From the NCBI GenBank assembly GCA_005888735.1, contig VBBN01000030.1:62001-126000 (forward strand): a stretch of 64,000 nucleotides of DNA. The letters are read 5' to 3'. Below are positions 1 to 8,748 of the stretch, in pieces. Positions within the stretch are counted from its first letter, which is position 1. Each line of letters starts with the position of its first letter. The position numbers and the translations under genes are program-made. The DNA is from Candidatus Bathyarchaeota archaeon (GTDB taxonomy: Archaea; Thermoproteota; Bathyarchaeia; 40CM-2-53-6). The notes under the pieces were generated by a model. That model was not told the DNA's origin. It ran no database searches and saw only the letters and a program-made list of their open reading frames with translations.

Positions 1-1927
1 GCCTTTTACGGAACGCAAGGAACCCCGCGAGAAGCCCAATCGCAATCCCAACCACGACTCCTATTATTCCAAAGACGAGCTCTGGAGAGAGGAACCCTAT
101 GCCAACCTGGTGGGCCTGAAAAGCGCTCTCGGCAGCAGCTAGCGAATCCACGACTGCACCGGCATAGTCCATTGAGCTGTACTTTCGGTCAGCAATCGCC
201 ATCGACCGTCGGGCCGAGGAAATCGCTCCCGCGTTGAGGAATGATGACGTGGTATTCGCCAATGTCACTTGCGCGAAAATCAACAGCTCATCGTTTACCC
301 CTCTAAGAATCAAGTCTTTGTCGAACTGACTGAAAACCAACGAGTTAGCGTAATACCCCATGACTGACTCGACAAAATCCTCGTCCAAGTCATACAGGAA
401 CGGGTGGTTGAGTCCAAGCATGTGGCCGAGCTCATGAATTATGGTCCTCGTGTAACCTACTCCAGTGCCGCGTTGAATTAGACCAGTGCGGTCGGTATAG
501 TTTCCATAGGTCAGATCCTGTTGGCTGTGGCCTATGAGAACAATGTCTCCGAGGGCTTCGCCGAAGATGGATCCTGCCCCGCGCTCAAAGACATCCCCTT
601 TGAAAGAGACGCCGAAATCATTTTTCCACTCGAAAGCGAAGACAAACGCCGGAATGTCTATTTGGCTTATCGTCCTCGTCACATTGACAAACCTCGAAAT
701 GTGGCCCTCGCTATACGTGCTTAGCCAATTATACACCAAACGCTCATCGACGACGAAAGAGTCTGAGAGCTTATCGTAAGTCTTCGTGGTAGCGTTGTTG
801 ACCACGGCCGCCAGGCCAGGGTCTGAGGAAAGCATCCTGAATGTGGGAATTACAGTCACGTTTGCATATGGAACAAGTTGGGCAAGTTGACTCTTGACTA
901 CCGTCAGGTTTACCGAATTTTGAAGAGGGGGCCCGGCTAGAATTTCGCTGGCGTTCCTCGCGTCGAGGAAGAATAGGTGGAAAACGTACTTGGCTGAGTA
1001 GTTGACAGGGTATAATTGGTCTGGACTGAAGAGGTTGTAGATTACTCCCGCTAAATAGTCGGCCACAAATTTCGTGACCCAGTATCGGCCATACCAAGAA
1101 CCCTGCGTGACCGTCCTTAGTCCCTCTGCCACCTGAATTGGAAGGTTACCTGTCCAGTAGCTTGGCCCAGCTGATAGGTCGATGAAATAGGAGCGCTCGT
1201 CCACTCCCCACCCCGTCATGAAATGACGCCGCTCCCTATAGTGAAGGTCGGGCTCAACAACAGTCTGGTTGTAGTAGTGAGCCACAGCCGTTCCTCTGTT
1301 GGAACTCACGCATTGCCCGCCGGAGGTAAGGGGAGTGCACTTGATCGTATAGTCCTTATATTGGCTGTAAGTGAACGAGGGCAAATCGTTGTGGAGGTCA
1401 GCTACTAGCAACGTGTAGCCGGGAACAGGGTTCCCTCCAAAGTATTTTGACCAGCCGTCCCAGTGGCCCACTTCGGTCGCGTTGTAGAACCAGTTGGTCA
1501 CTGTGCTAATATTGCTCGTTACATTGTCAAAGTAGGGATTTTCGACGTATTGAGTAGGAGCCCCAACGGGAGTGTCCACACGTTTTCCAATCCCGTTAAG
1601 AAACGTGCTAAGCGCTCCAGCGACGCTTGAGTTTGCGAATTGCACTTGGTAGTTGAATTTGAACTGGACTCCGGTTCCTTGGGATCCAGCTAGGATTGAT
1701 TGCGGTTTCTCCGAGGGAGAGATTATGTTGTTTGTAAGGTAGGATGAATTGATGTCAGACTGTGTGAGTCCAATGAAAATTACTCTAATGTTCATCGGGA
1801 CATTCCTATTTCCTGAGAGCCCAGTACTCGAAGTCGGAACATAGGAGGTCAGAGAGTGCACTCCTGGAGACTGGAAGACTACGACTAGGGTGACCAATAG
1901 TACGGATATGACCGATAATCTTCGCAT
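1..1927 (-). CDS. secreted, membrane-anchored zinc metalloprotease (C-terminus cut by window edge)
   Basis: The minus strand stays open from an ATG at 1927 to the window edge, about 642 codons; I checked the translation codon by codon over most of its length. Residues 1-26 form a signal peptide (MRRLS, then a hydrophobic run). Near residue 498 is HELGHMLGLNHP, a metzincin-type HExxHxxGxxH zinc site, followed by MGYY, which fits a Met-turn. Asn-X-Ser/Thr sites are common. A hydrophobic segment close to the edge (VVVGIAIGLLAGFLAF) followed by RKR is a C-terminal anchor, so little is missing. It is predicted to digest protein outside the cell. The exact peptidase family is not recognised. Confidence 0.85.
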   Translation of the reverse strand, partial: MRRLSVISVLLVTLVVVFQSPGVHSLTSYVPTSSTGLSGNRNVPMNIRVIFIGLTQSDINSSYLTNNIISPSEKPQSILAGSQGTGVQFKFNYQVQFANSSVAGALSTFLNGIGKRVDTPVGAPTQYVENPYFDNVTSNISTVTNWFYNATEVGHWDGWSKYFGGNPVPGYTLLVADLHNDLPSFTYSQYKDYTIKCTPLTSGGQCVSSNRGTAVAHYYNQTVVEPDLHYRERRHFMTGWGVDERSYFIDLSAGPSYWTGNLPIQVAEGLRTVTQGSWYGRYWVTKFVADYLAGVIYNLFSPDQLYPVNYSAKYVFHLFFLDARNASEILAGPPLQNSVNLTVVKSQLAQLVPYANVTVIPTFRMLSSDPGLAAVVNNATTKTYDKLSDSFVVDERLVYNWLSTYSEGHISRFVNVTRTISQIDIPAFVFAFEWKNDFGVSFKGDVFERGAGSIFGEALGDIVLIGHSQQDLTYGNYTDRTGLIQRGTGVGYTRTIIHELGHMLGLNHPFLYDLDEDFVESVMGYYANSLVFSQFDKDLILRGVNDELLIFAQVTLANTTSSFLNAGAISSARRSMAIADRKYSSMDYAGAVVDSLAAAESAFQAHQVGIGFLSPELVFGIIGVVVGIAIGLLAGFLAFRKR

Positions 1928-2037
1928 TCGAAGTCTGTGAAAGGTAGGAATCTGTTTTCTATTAAGTCTCCGATGGAGACTTCCGCTTGATTCTGGATCG
2001 CAATTCTCGCACGGGAGCCTGGAATCTGAGACTCACT

Positions 2038-3258
2038 TCACGAGGCCGCGAACTTCGGGAGTGTTAGGTCTCCTCTTGTAACTATCAGTATCTTCGCGTC
2101 CTTCCCTTCTACTCGTATTGCTGTCTGAACTGCTCCCGAAGCGGTTCTAGATGGCTTGAGCCCGAAGCCGTTGCGTGTGTAGTGGTCGGGCAGCACGGAA
2201 ACGAGCTGTATCCGATTGCTTTCCAGTGCTTCTTTCAATAGAAGGCTAATCTGGCCTCCCAGCTGGAACCGATGCTTTAGCTCGGACAACAGCTGTTTTT
2301 TCTCCTCGAATTTTCTTGTGAGTGCAAGAAAAGTGTCGTTTCCCACTCCATTAGCGCATTCTGCTACCAAGATTATTGTGCCATCCTGTTTGACCACGTC
2401 CGATGCGTTGTTCAGGACCCTGACCGCGTGGTAGAGGTCTTTTCCAAGGAGTGAGCCCGCAGAGACTATTACGATCTCACACTTTCTTTCAACCTTGGGG
2501 CTGTGAAGCTCAGTGAATCTTCCCGTGGCGGCGTCGAACGCCGCCTCCATTTCTCCGGAGAACACCGAGTCCACTCCACCCCAGCCGTCCGGAACTAGAC
2601 ACACATTGTATGCCGCCCCGAACAGCTTACACGCTTCGAAGGTGTCTGCGAGTACTGGACCTGATCGCCAGTCGGCGGGCGCAGGAGTTCCGCTTGCTAT
2701 TAGCGCTCGGTTCTTCGTGATTGTGTCAATGGATGTCGCCCCAGGAAGGATGCTCTCGGGACCCCCCGTGAAGCTAGTTGCGTAGTGAGGGGCGACGGAG
2801 GTCACGCAGACTCTTATCCCTCGAACCAGTAACTCATTATGAATGTTGACGGGAGTCCCTGAGCTGGTCCTACCAATTTCGGTGAACGGACCTTGGGTAG
2901 GGTCCATCATGACAATTTCAGACTCCGCGCTTGGCGATTGTTCTGGTCTTGGACGCTTGTTTCGAAGGAACGTGGTTACGGAGTTCGCGCCCAGAGATGA
3001 CAGTTCCGCCTTGAGATTGGGGATGATGATATCAAGGAATGGAATCGTGGACGGATCCCCGATAATGGCAGCGTCGCTACCAGGTTTGACAATTTGGCGT
3101 AGCGAAACCCCGTCAACTGGGTGTTCGAGAGACGTCTTGATCGTAACAGCGATGTCCTTGCTCGGGGCCGGTTTGCCTGGTTCGAGGATTTTGTAAAAGT
3201 TGTCATCGGGGATTCTCACCGGAATCTCTGTCTCGCCATAAGGAACCCAGAATTCCAT
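2038..3258 (-). CDS. divergent lactate racemase-like protein (LarA / DUF2088 family)
   Basis: The family signature at the N-terminus (WVPYGETEIPVRIPDDN) starts right after the ATG at 3258, which has GGAG just upstream. The open frame runs back to 3390, but that would overlap pyrE, so I use 3258 (406 aa). LarA enzymes racemise or epimerise 2-hydroxyacids using a nickel-pincer nucleotide. The matching motif here is PHYATSFTGGPESILPG. The lysine that tethers the cofactor in the usual GGxKxxLPG motif is Glu, and the early GTHR-type motif is not visible. It may therefore bind the cofactor non-covalently or have another reaction. A TATA-like TTTAAA lies near 3300. larB and larE are about 57 kb away in this window. 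Confidence 0.8.
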   Translation of the reverse strand: MEFWVPYGETEIPVRIPDDNFYKILEPGKPAPSKDIAVTIKTSLEHPVDGVSLRQIVKPGSDAAIIGDPSTIPFLDIIIPNLKAELSSLGANSVTTFLRNKRPRPEQSPSAESEIVMMDPTQGPFTEIGRTSSGTPVNIHNELLVRGIRVCVTSVAPHYATSFTGGPESILPGATSIDTITKNRALIASGTPAPADWRSGPVLADTFEACKLFGAAYNVCLVPDGWGGVDSVFSGEMEAAFDAATGRFTELHSPKVERKCEIVIVSAGSLLGKDLYHAVRVLNNASDVVKQDGTIILVAECANGVGNDTFLALTRKFEEKKQLLSELKHRFQLGGQISLLLKEALESNRIQLVSVLPDHYTRNGFGLKPSRTASGAVQTAIRVEGKDAKILIVTRGDLTLPKFAAS

Positions 3259-3375
3259 TTCTCCACACCGGATATTGGCCCCGTTCGTTGAGCTTGCCTT
3301 TAAATTGCTATGAGTTCTGGTGAAGATCTGACCATGACCTTGCGTCCGTTGAACCATTGTCGGCCGGGAGTCTGA

Positions 3376-3984
3376 ATGTTGCAGCAGCAAGTCGACAATT
3401 TCTGCAAAGCCCTTATCAAAACTGGCGCTTTGAAGTTTGGTTTGTTCACATTGTCCGGCGGAAAGCTTGGCTCTTACTACCTCGACTTGAGGATTCTCCC
3501 CAGTTTTCCAGACGCGTTCCAGACAGCTATTGATTTGTTGGCCAAGAAGGCGAAGGCCATCACAGGAATAGACAAGATAGCAGGAATCCCCACAGGCGGA
3601 CTTCCCTGGGCCTCGGTCTTAGCATTCTCCATGTCAAAGCCGTTGGTGTACACACGCAAAGAAGCCAAGCTCCATGGAAGGGAGAGGAAGGTCGAAGGCG
3701 TCCTGGCCTCGGGCGACAGGGTTCTATTGATCGATGACGTGATTACCACCGGAAAGAACCTACTTGATGGATTGCAAAGCCTCCGAGGGGAAGGAGGCGT
3801 TGTCGAGGACGCACTCGTCCTAGTTGACAGAGAGGAAGGTGGGAGGACCCATCTTGAAAAGTCAGGGGTAAAACTGCACGCGGTGGTTCAAATCTCTGAG
3901 ATTGCGCGAAAACTTCTGGACATGGACGCAATAACCTCCTCCGAATATGAAGAGATGGTCGCTCAGGGCAAAACAGGTCAATAA
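3376..3984 (+). CDS. pyrE: orotate phosphoribosyltransferase
   Basis: This 202-residue protein transfers ribose-5-phosphate from PRPP to orotate in pyrimidine synthesis. The PRPP-binding loop is clear (RVLLIDDVITTGKN, about residues 115-128), as is the N-terminal substrate region with SGGKLGSYYLDLR. Length is normal for the family. It is transcribed away from the LarA-like gene, sharing a gap of about 117 bp once the LarA start is placed at 3258. No other pyrimidine gene is adjacent. Confidence 0.92.
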   Translation: MLQQQVDNFCKALIKTGALKFGLFTLSGGKLGSYYLDLRILPSFPDAFQTAIDLLAKKAKAITGIDKIAGIPTGGLPWASVLAFSMSKPLVYTRKEAKLHGRERKVEGVLASGDRVLLIDDVITTGKNLLDGLQSLRGEGGVVEDALVLVDREEGGRTHLEKSGVKLHAVVQISEIARKLLDMDAITSSEYEEMVAQGKTGQ

Positions 3985-4030
3985 TACCATCGATAGATTG
4001 ACAGTGTTCTGAACACTAAGGGACTGAATT

Positions 4031-5344
4031 TTGGACAGCGATCCCTCGCCGGCTCAAGGTCTGCGCGCCTCAAGACACACACTAGATAATGGGTTGAAGG
4101 TTCTCATCCGGCAGATACCTGACGCGCCAGTCTTAGGATGCTGGGCAGTTTACAAGGTAGGTTCTCGAAATGAGAAGCCGGGGATTACGGGAATCTCACA
4201 CTGGGTAGAACACATGCTCTTCAAGGGAGGAGGGAAACTCCACAAGGGGGACATTGGCCGCCTTGTCAGTAGCGTAGGGGGAGAGTACAACGGTTTCACT
4301 TCCAAGGACTTCACAGCATATTTTGAAATTCTGCCAGCCGACCAGCTGGACATCGGCCTATTGATAGAATCAGAACGTATGATGAATGCAGCCTTCGACC
4401 CACGGGAGGTCGAGACGGAACGAACCGTGGTTGTTTCGGAGAGAGAAGGGAACGAAAACGATCCTGAATTTCTTGTAAACGAAGAGCTCTTTCTAAGCGC
4501 TTTCCGGTTTCATCCCTATAGATGGTCAGAGGGTGGCCTCAAGGAAGACCTTCTCCGAATAACGCGGGACAACCTGTTCGATCATTATCGGCAATTCTAC
4601 GTTCCCAGCAACGCGATACTAGTGGTAGTCGGACCCTACTCGCCCAGTAAGGTCATGACCAAGCTCGAAAGCTACTTCGGACCATTGGAATCTTCGACAA
4701 AGCCCCCTGAGCCTCGGATCGCAGAGCCTTCCCAGAACGGTGAGAGGCGTGTCGAGCTACACTTGCCCTCAGAGGCCGATTACTTCAAGGTCGCATACCA
4801 CACGCCCCCCCTCGGAGGCGGCGACGTGTATCCACTGATGATGCTGGACTCTATTCTGAGCGGGGTCAGACTGTTCGCCTTCGGACCCGGCCAGACGTCT
4901 GGCAGGAGCACTAGGCTTCACCGCGCCCTTGTTGAGAGAAAAATCGCTTCTCAAGCATCTTCGGAATTCTGGCCAACAATAGACCCATCCGTCTTCGTAC
5001 TCGACGTCACCGCTTGGGAAGGAGTCACCCTTGAAAGAGTTGAGAGGACACTGTTTGACGAAGTTCAAAAGATTCAGGAAAACCCACCTCTCCCTCATGA
5101 ATTGAAGCGGGCCTTAGCTCAGATCAACGCACAGTATGCCTACACGCTTGATGGCGTAGCCAGACAAGGCTTTCTAATCGGAATCTTCGAACATGTCATG
5201 TCCTTCGAGACCCTCGGCGAACTTGTGAAAAAGCTAGAGATTGTTACTCCTGGGCAGGTATCCGAGGTAGCGCGGAAGTATCTGACGCAGCAAAACAGGA
5301 CCGTCTGCAAATGCGTGGGGACTCGGAACCAGCATGGCTCTTGA
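4031..5344 (+). CDS. M16 family zinc peptidase, catalytic subunit
   Basis: The 437-residue protein has the inverted zinc motif HWVEH (HxxEH) near residue 59 in the setting GISHWVEHMLFKG, the hallmark of M16 (pitrilysin / processing-peptidase) enzymes. The downstream acidic ligand region (ESERMMNAAFDPREVETERTVV, split here as ESERM and VETERTVV) is also present. No signal peptide is seen, so it is probably cytoplasmic. The start is a TTG at 4031 preceded by a purine-rich AAGGGA; no better in-frame start is nearby. It overlaps the next gene by 11 bp, so the two should be translated together as a two-subunit peptidase. Confidence 0.88.
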   Translation: MDSDPSPAQGLRASRHTLDNGLKVLIRQIPDAPVLGCWAVYKVGSRNEKPGITGISHWVEHMLFKGGGKLHKGDIGRLVSSVGGEYNGFTSKDFTAYFEILPADQLDIGLLIESERMMNAAFDPREVETERTVVVSEREGNENDPEFLVNEELFLSAFRFHPYRWSEGGLKEDLLRITRDNLFDHYRQFYVPSNAILVVVGPYSPSKVMTKLESYFGPLESSTKPPEPRIAEPSQNGERRVELHLPSEADYFKVAYHTPPLGGGDVYPLMMLDSILSGVRLFAFGPGQTSGRSTRLHRALVERKIASQASSEFWPTIDPSVFVLDVTAWEGVTLERVERTLFDEVQKIQENPPLPHELKRALAQINAQYAYTLDGVARQGFLIGIFEHVMSFETLGELVKKLEIVTPGQVSEVARKYLTQQNRTVCKCVGTRNQHGS

Positions 5345-6623
5345 CGCAGAGCTTCCCAAGCTGGTAGGCGTTCAGAGGATTTCCGAAGGGCTCAGGATAC
5401 TAACATATCAGAATAATGCAAACCCGACCCTAGCGGCTTACGGCAGCCTTCAAGCCGGCAGTTCCTTCGACCCAGAAGGCAAATCCGGAATCGCCGAATT
5501 GACCTCACGGCTCTTGCTCAGAGGATCACGCAAACTCGGCGCGGCGAAGATGGCGGACCAGCTCGAATCGGTGGGCGCTGCAATAAGCTTCCGAAACACG
5601 CAGGACAACATAGTCTTCCAGGCACGAACGACGAGCACATGGACGCTCAAAGTACTGGGAATCCTCGCACAGTGCCTCACGAAACCTGCATTCAACACAC
5701 GCGATATCGAGAAGGAGAAGGAGCAGCTTCTAACCGAAATCAGACTGCGAGATGACGACACCACCCGAAGAGGGTTGAACGAACTTCACAGACTAGTATA
5801 CCCTCTAAAACATCCCTACAGACGGGACAAATTGGGAACATCCGAGTCCGTACAGGCCATTCAGAGAAGAGACATTCTGGACTATTTCGAAACTGTGGCG
5901 AGTAAGGCGCAGGTAGTAATCGCTCTTGCTGGCCATATGAAGCCCGACCAGCTCTTATCATGGGCCGAGGAGAGCTTTCCAGATCGAACAGAATCATACA
6001 ACCATCACGGCGCGGCGGCCGGGGACACCGACAACCCAAAGCCAGAGGCGAAGCAAATTATCATGCCTCACAAAACCCAGTCAGATATCCTTCTCGGAGC
6101 TCCTGCAATGGAACGGAGACAGCCGGACTACGAGCCTCTCAATCTGCTAAACGTGATCTTGGGGGAACTGGGATTCATGGGAAGACTTGGGCAAAGAGTC
6201 CGTGATAAGGAAGGCCTTGCTTACTCCTGCACCTCGTTCCTCAACGCTGCGACCCGAGGCGGAAGTTGGACAGCTCTCGCAGGGGTCAACCCTAGAAACG
6301 TTGCGCGTGCCGCGGGCCTGATGAAGGAAGAAATTGCTAGAGTAGGTAACGAGAATGTGACAGGAGAGGAGCTTGAGGCCGCCAAGCAAAACCAGATCGG
6401 TTCGGCCCTAATGGAGCTGGAGTCAACAGAAGGAGTCGCGAGGACGAGTCACAACCTGGAATATTTCGGCCTAGGTCTCGACTACTTCGCCCACCGGAGG
6501 GAGTTGTATCAGAAAATCTCGACCTCCGACCTTCTGGATATGGCCCGGAAATACCTCGACTCAAAGAGAATATCAACGATTATTGTTGGCCCGAAGGACA
6601 AGACCGCTGCTTCCAAGTCCTAA
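5334..6623 (+). CDS. M16 family peptidase, non-catalytic partner subunit
   Basis: This 429-residue M16 protein lacks the HxxEH site; the equivalent stretch reads GIAELTSRLLLRGS. Paired M16 genes with one active and one inactive member are common in prokaryotes, and the inactive one carries the conserved R/Y substrate-binding region, here GRLGQRVRDKEGLAYS near residue 280. Its start overlaps the end of the catalytic partner by 11 bp. The two probably form a heterodimer. The family is clear; the role as partner is inferred from gene order and the missing zinc ligands. Confidence 0.85.
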   Translation: MALDAELPKLVGVQRISEGLRILTYQNNANPTLAAYGSLQAGSSFDPEGKSGIAELTSRLLLRGSRKLGAAKMADQLESVGAAISFRNTQDNIVFQARTTSTWTLKVLGILAQCLTKPAFNTRDIEKEKEQLLTEIRLRDDDTTRRGLNELHRLVYPLKHPYRRDKLGTSESVQAIQRRDILDYFETVASKAQVVIALAGHMKPDQLLSWAEESFPDRTESYNHHGAAAGDTDNPKPEAKQIIMPHKTQSDILLGAPAMERRQPDYEPLNLLNVILGELGFMGRLGQRVRDKEGLAYSCTSFLNAATRGGSWTALAGVNPRNVARAAGLMKEEIARVGNENVTGEELEAAKQNQIGSALMELESTEGVARTSHNLEYFGLGLDYFAHRRELYQKISTSDLLDMARKYLDSKRISTIIVGPKDKTAASKS

Positions 6624-6648
6624 ATACAATAGGCACGGCCAACTGCTC

Positions 6649-6990
6649 ATGCCCGAGCAGGCGAGTGAGGTCTCTGTCGAGGAGTTCAAGAAACTCGAGC
6701 TTAGAGTCGGAACAGTCGTCGAGGTGACCCGAGTCCCTCGTACTGAGAAACTCTACAAGGTGATCGTTGACCTCGGGAAGCATGGGAGAAAGCAGACTAT
6801 CACGAGCCTCGTTGGACACTACAAACAGGAGGAGCTTCTCCACAAGAAGATAGTCTTCTTCTCGAACCTGAAAGAGGCGAGGTTCGCGGGTCAAGTCTCT
6901 GAGGGAATGCTCCTAGCAGCATCTGAAGAGACCGCACTGTCTCTCCTAACGGTTGACAGGGAAATCGACAACGGAGCGAGGGTCAGCTAG
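6649..6990 (+). CDS. tRNA-binding (OB-fold) domain protein, CsaA / MetRS C-terminal type
   Basis: This is a free-standing version of the tRNA-binding OB domain found at the C-terminus of methionyl-tRNA synthetase and in CsaA/Arc1p. Features are FKKLELRVGTVVEVTRVP near the start, TEKLYKVIVDLG, and the terminal SEGMLLAA. The frame is open from 6583 inside the previous gene, but the fold begins after the ATG at 6649 (113 aa), so I choose that start. It could act as a tRNA chaperone or as a subunit in trans for a synthetase lacking this domain. Confidence 0.82.
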   Translation: MPEQASEVSVEEFKKLELRVGTVVEVTRVPRTEKLYKVIVDLGKHGRKQTITSLVGHYKQEELLHKKIVFFSNLKEARFAGQVSEGMLLAASEETALSLLTVDREIDNGARVS

Positions 6991-7012
6991 CAGTGGTTGA
7001 ATCGGTTCTCCA

Positions 7013-7627
7013 ATGAGCAGCTGGATTCAGCGGAGAAGGAAGGACCAATACTATCGACTGGCAAAGGTTCGCGGATACCGAAGCCGAGCGGCGTACAAAT
7101 TACTACAGACTGTCAGAACCTACGGAATAATCAAACCAGGAGACATCGTCGTAGACCTAGGATGTAGTCCTGGAGGCTGGCTTCAAGTGGCCCGGGAAAT
7201 ATTAGGTCCACAAGGGCTCGTCCTTGGTGTTGACGTTGCATCGGTCATTCCCATTGAATATCCCAACGTGAAGATTCTCGAACTAGATGTCCACTCGCCG
7301 GACATCGTCGAAAGACTTCTCACTGAGACCAAGGGGCCAGTTGACACGCTTCTATCAGATCTTGCGCCTTCAATAATCGGCTCTTGGGAGGTCGACCACG
7401 CTAGACAGGTTGACTTGGCCGAAACCGCCCTGCAAATCGCCAGAGAGGTTCTGAAAAAGCGAGGGTGCATATTGATCAAGCTGTTTCAAGGACCCGAGCT
7501 GAAGCGTTTCGAAGCAGAAGCGCGCCCGTTGTTTGACACTAGCAGGCTCCTGAAGCCCAAGGCAAGCAGACCCGAGAGCTCAGAAATATACTTCCTAGGA
7601 TTGGGGTTCAAGCTCCAATGGCGCTGA
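7013..7627 (+). CDS. rlmE: FtsJ/RrmJ-type 23S rRNA 2'-O-ribose methyltransferase
   Basis: The 204-residue protein has the whole RrmJ core: RSRAAYKLLQ with the first catalytic Lys, the SAM loop VVDLGCSPGGW near residue 50, catalytic Asp in LSDLAPS, catalytic Lys in ILIKLFQG and the last Glu in SSEIYFLG. This is the K-D-K-E set. The family methylates a uridine ribose in the large-subunit rRNA A-loop, and archaeal members are assigned the same way. It lies 22 bp after the tRNA-binding-domain gene and may share its transcript. Confidence 0.9.
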   Translation: MSSWIQRRRKDQYYRLAKVRGYRSRAAYKLLQTVRTYGIIKPGDIVVDLGCSPGGWLQVAREILGPQGLVLGVDVASVIPIEYPNVKILELDVHSPDIVERLLTETKGPVDTLLSDLAPSIIGSWEVDHARQVDLAETALQIAREVLKKRGCILIKLFQGPELKRFEAEARPLFDTSRLLKPKASRPESSEIYFLGLGFKLQWR

Positions 7628-7861
7628 ATTATTCTAACCGGGGTTCAATGATACCTCTCTCGGAATCGGATGAGTGGAGTCTGTAAGAGTAGATGTCGGA
7701 AAGGTCCGAGTCTCGAAAACCACGGCCACTTCGAGCGAACTGTCCACCCATGAGATGATGTTGAACAAGAAATCGGGGCTATGACTCCGAACGTATGGTT
7801 GGGGTGAAGCCGGGAAGGGGAAGCTTTAGAGGAGCCTCTTGCGGGAGCAAGCCGACTCTCA

Positions 7862-8005
7862 ATGGGTAATGCTCCAATGAAGAAGTCTCCTTTCAAGTCG
7901 GCTCATAAGTCTCGAAAGGTGACTTGTGAAAAGTGTGGAGGAACCTATGATCGAGTCTTCTATGAAAAAATCCACAAAGGTATCTGTAATGGAAAGAAGG
8001 ATTAG
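7862..8005 (+). CDS. 47-aa basic zinc-finger protein
   Basis: An ATG at 7862 opens a 47-codon frame ending in TAG at 8003-8005. The peptide is lysine-rich and carries one finger, CEKCGGTYDRVFYEKIHKGIC, best described as CxxC then HxxxC. Such tiny basic C2HC proteins are common in TACK archaea and are usually thought to bind nucleic acid. No family is recognised. The frame is followed by a weaker overlapping 37-codon frame (7989-8102) that I do not call. Confidence 0.6.
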   Translation: MGNAPMKKSPFKSAHKSRKVTCEKCGGTYDRVFYEKIHKGICNGKKD

Positions 8006-8748
8006 CGCCAAAGGCAACGACGAGCTTCTTTCGAGTGAAGCCCAAGCAAACCAGCACCCTGGATACAAGAAGTCCAGTGAATATCATCAGAACAACGATT
8101 AACTAAGCACTCGGCCGTTTCTTTCGGAACAACTCGCGCGACGATTTTCCAACGCGATTCTGCGGGTGCTGGGAAAATGCTTGCAAAATTGTGTTAATCC
8201 CACTCACCTAACGTCCCCGACAGACACAAAACAGGCCTTCAGGAAGAAAACAACCGGGGACGGACCTGGCCATTTTTTGAGACGTTAAGTCATCGAAGCC
8301 GTGATTGTGAAAGCAATTTTCTCATCCTTGCCCGCATGAATCGCCTAGAAACAGCCTTGATCGCGGAAATGAAGCTGAGATTTCCCGACACGCCTATTCC
8401 ACAGCTAACCCTAGGGGAACTCGCCCAGATCGCAAAACCTCGAACAAGCCCATAACGGGCAAATCAGCGGAAAACAAGCCCAAAATCATACCCGTACAGC
8501 GGACCCCCTCCAGAAAAAATAAACGTGTGGCAGTCTCGAGACACAGACTCCCTCTCTCGGGAGAACAGGAATCAGGGAATAATCGCGACAAATCTAAAAC
8601 AATCTTTTGAGGGGCCCCAGGTCTTCATCTCCCGCCCGCGAGCCCGGGTGAAAACCAGGCTGAGCCCGAACAAATCAACTGAACGGGTTCAAAGTGCCCC
8701 GTCGCGGAAGCAGCTACTCCATCCTGTCGAGCCAAACAGTTTAGTATT
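8006..8748. other. 743-bp intergenic stretch with one likely dispersed-repeat copy
   Basis: No convincing gene was found here. It separates the 3' ends of two convergent genes. Reading the minus strand from 8282, the sequence resembles the left end of the repeats at 25801 and 41545. Short frames exist (for example 8336-8455, 39 codons) but lack family features. The stretch 8456-8590 is open in one frame and could be a remnant of a small gene broken by a frame change. Nothing else was recognised between 8600 and 8748. Confidence 0.5.
8190..8282 (-). repeat. dispersed repeat, copy C (degenerate)
   Basis: On the minus strand, starting at 8282, the order TCTCAAA, ATGGCC, GGTCCGTCCCCGGTTGT and later GGCCTGTTTTGTGTCTG follows the left end of the copies at 25801 and 41545 with mismatches and a few extra A residues. 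It is the weakest of the three copies; the right-end block shared by the other two is not clear here. It lies between convergent 3' gene ends. Confidence 0.4.

Noticed and set aside
771..1097. 108-codon minus-strand frame in the first kilobase
   Set aside because: It is out of frame with the secreted protease, whose open frame spans the whole region with signal peptide and zinc motif.
3259..3390. N-terminal extension of the LarA-like protein
   Set aside because: It overlaps pyrE, is not like the family, and the ATG at 3258 has a ribosome-binding site.
7628..7861. Possible C/D-box RNA around ATGATG at about 7755
   Set aside because: No matching D box or terminal stem could be found at the right distance.
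8336..8455. 39-codon frame starting MNRLETALIAEMKLRF
   Set aside because: It is short, has no upstream signals, and lies in a gap with repeat sequence; a frame-shifted continuation is possible but not supported.
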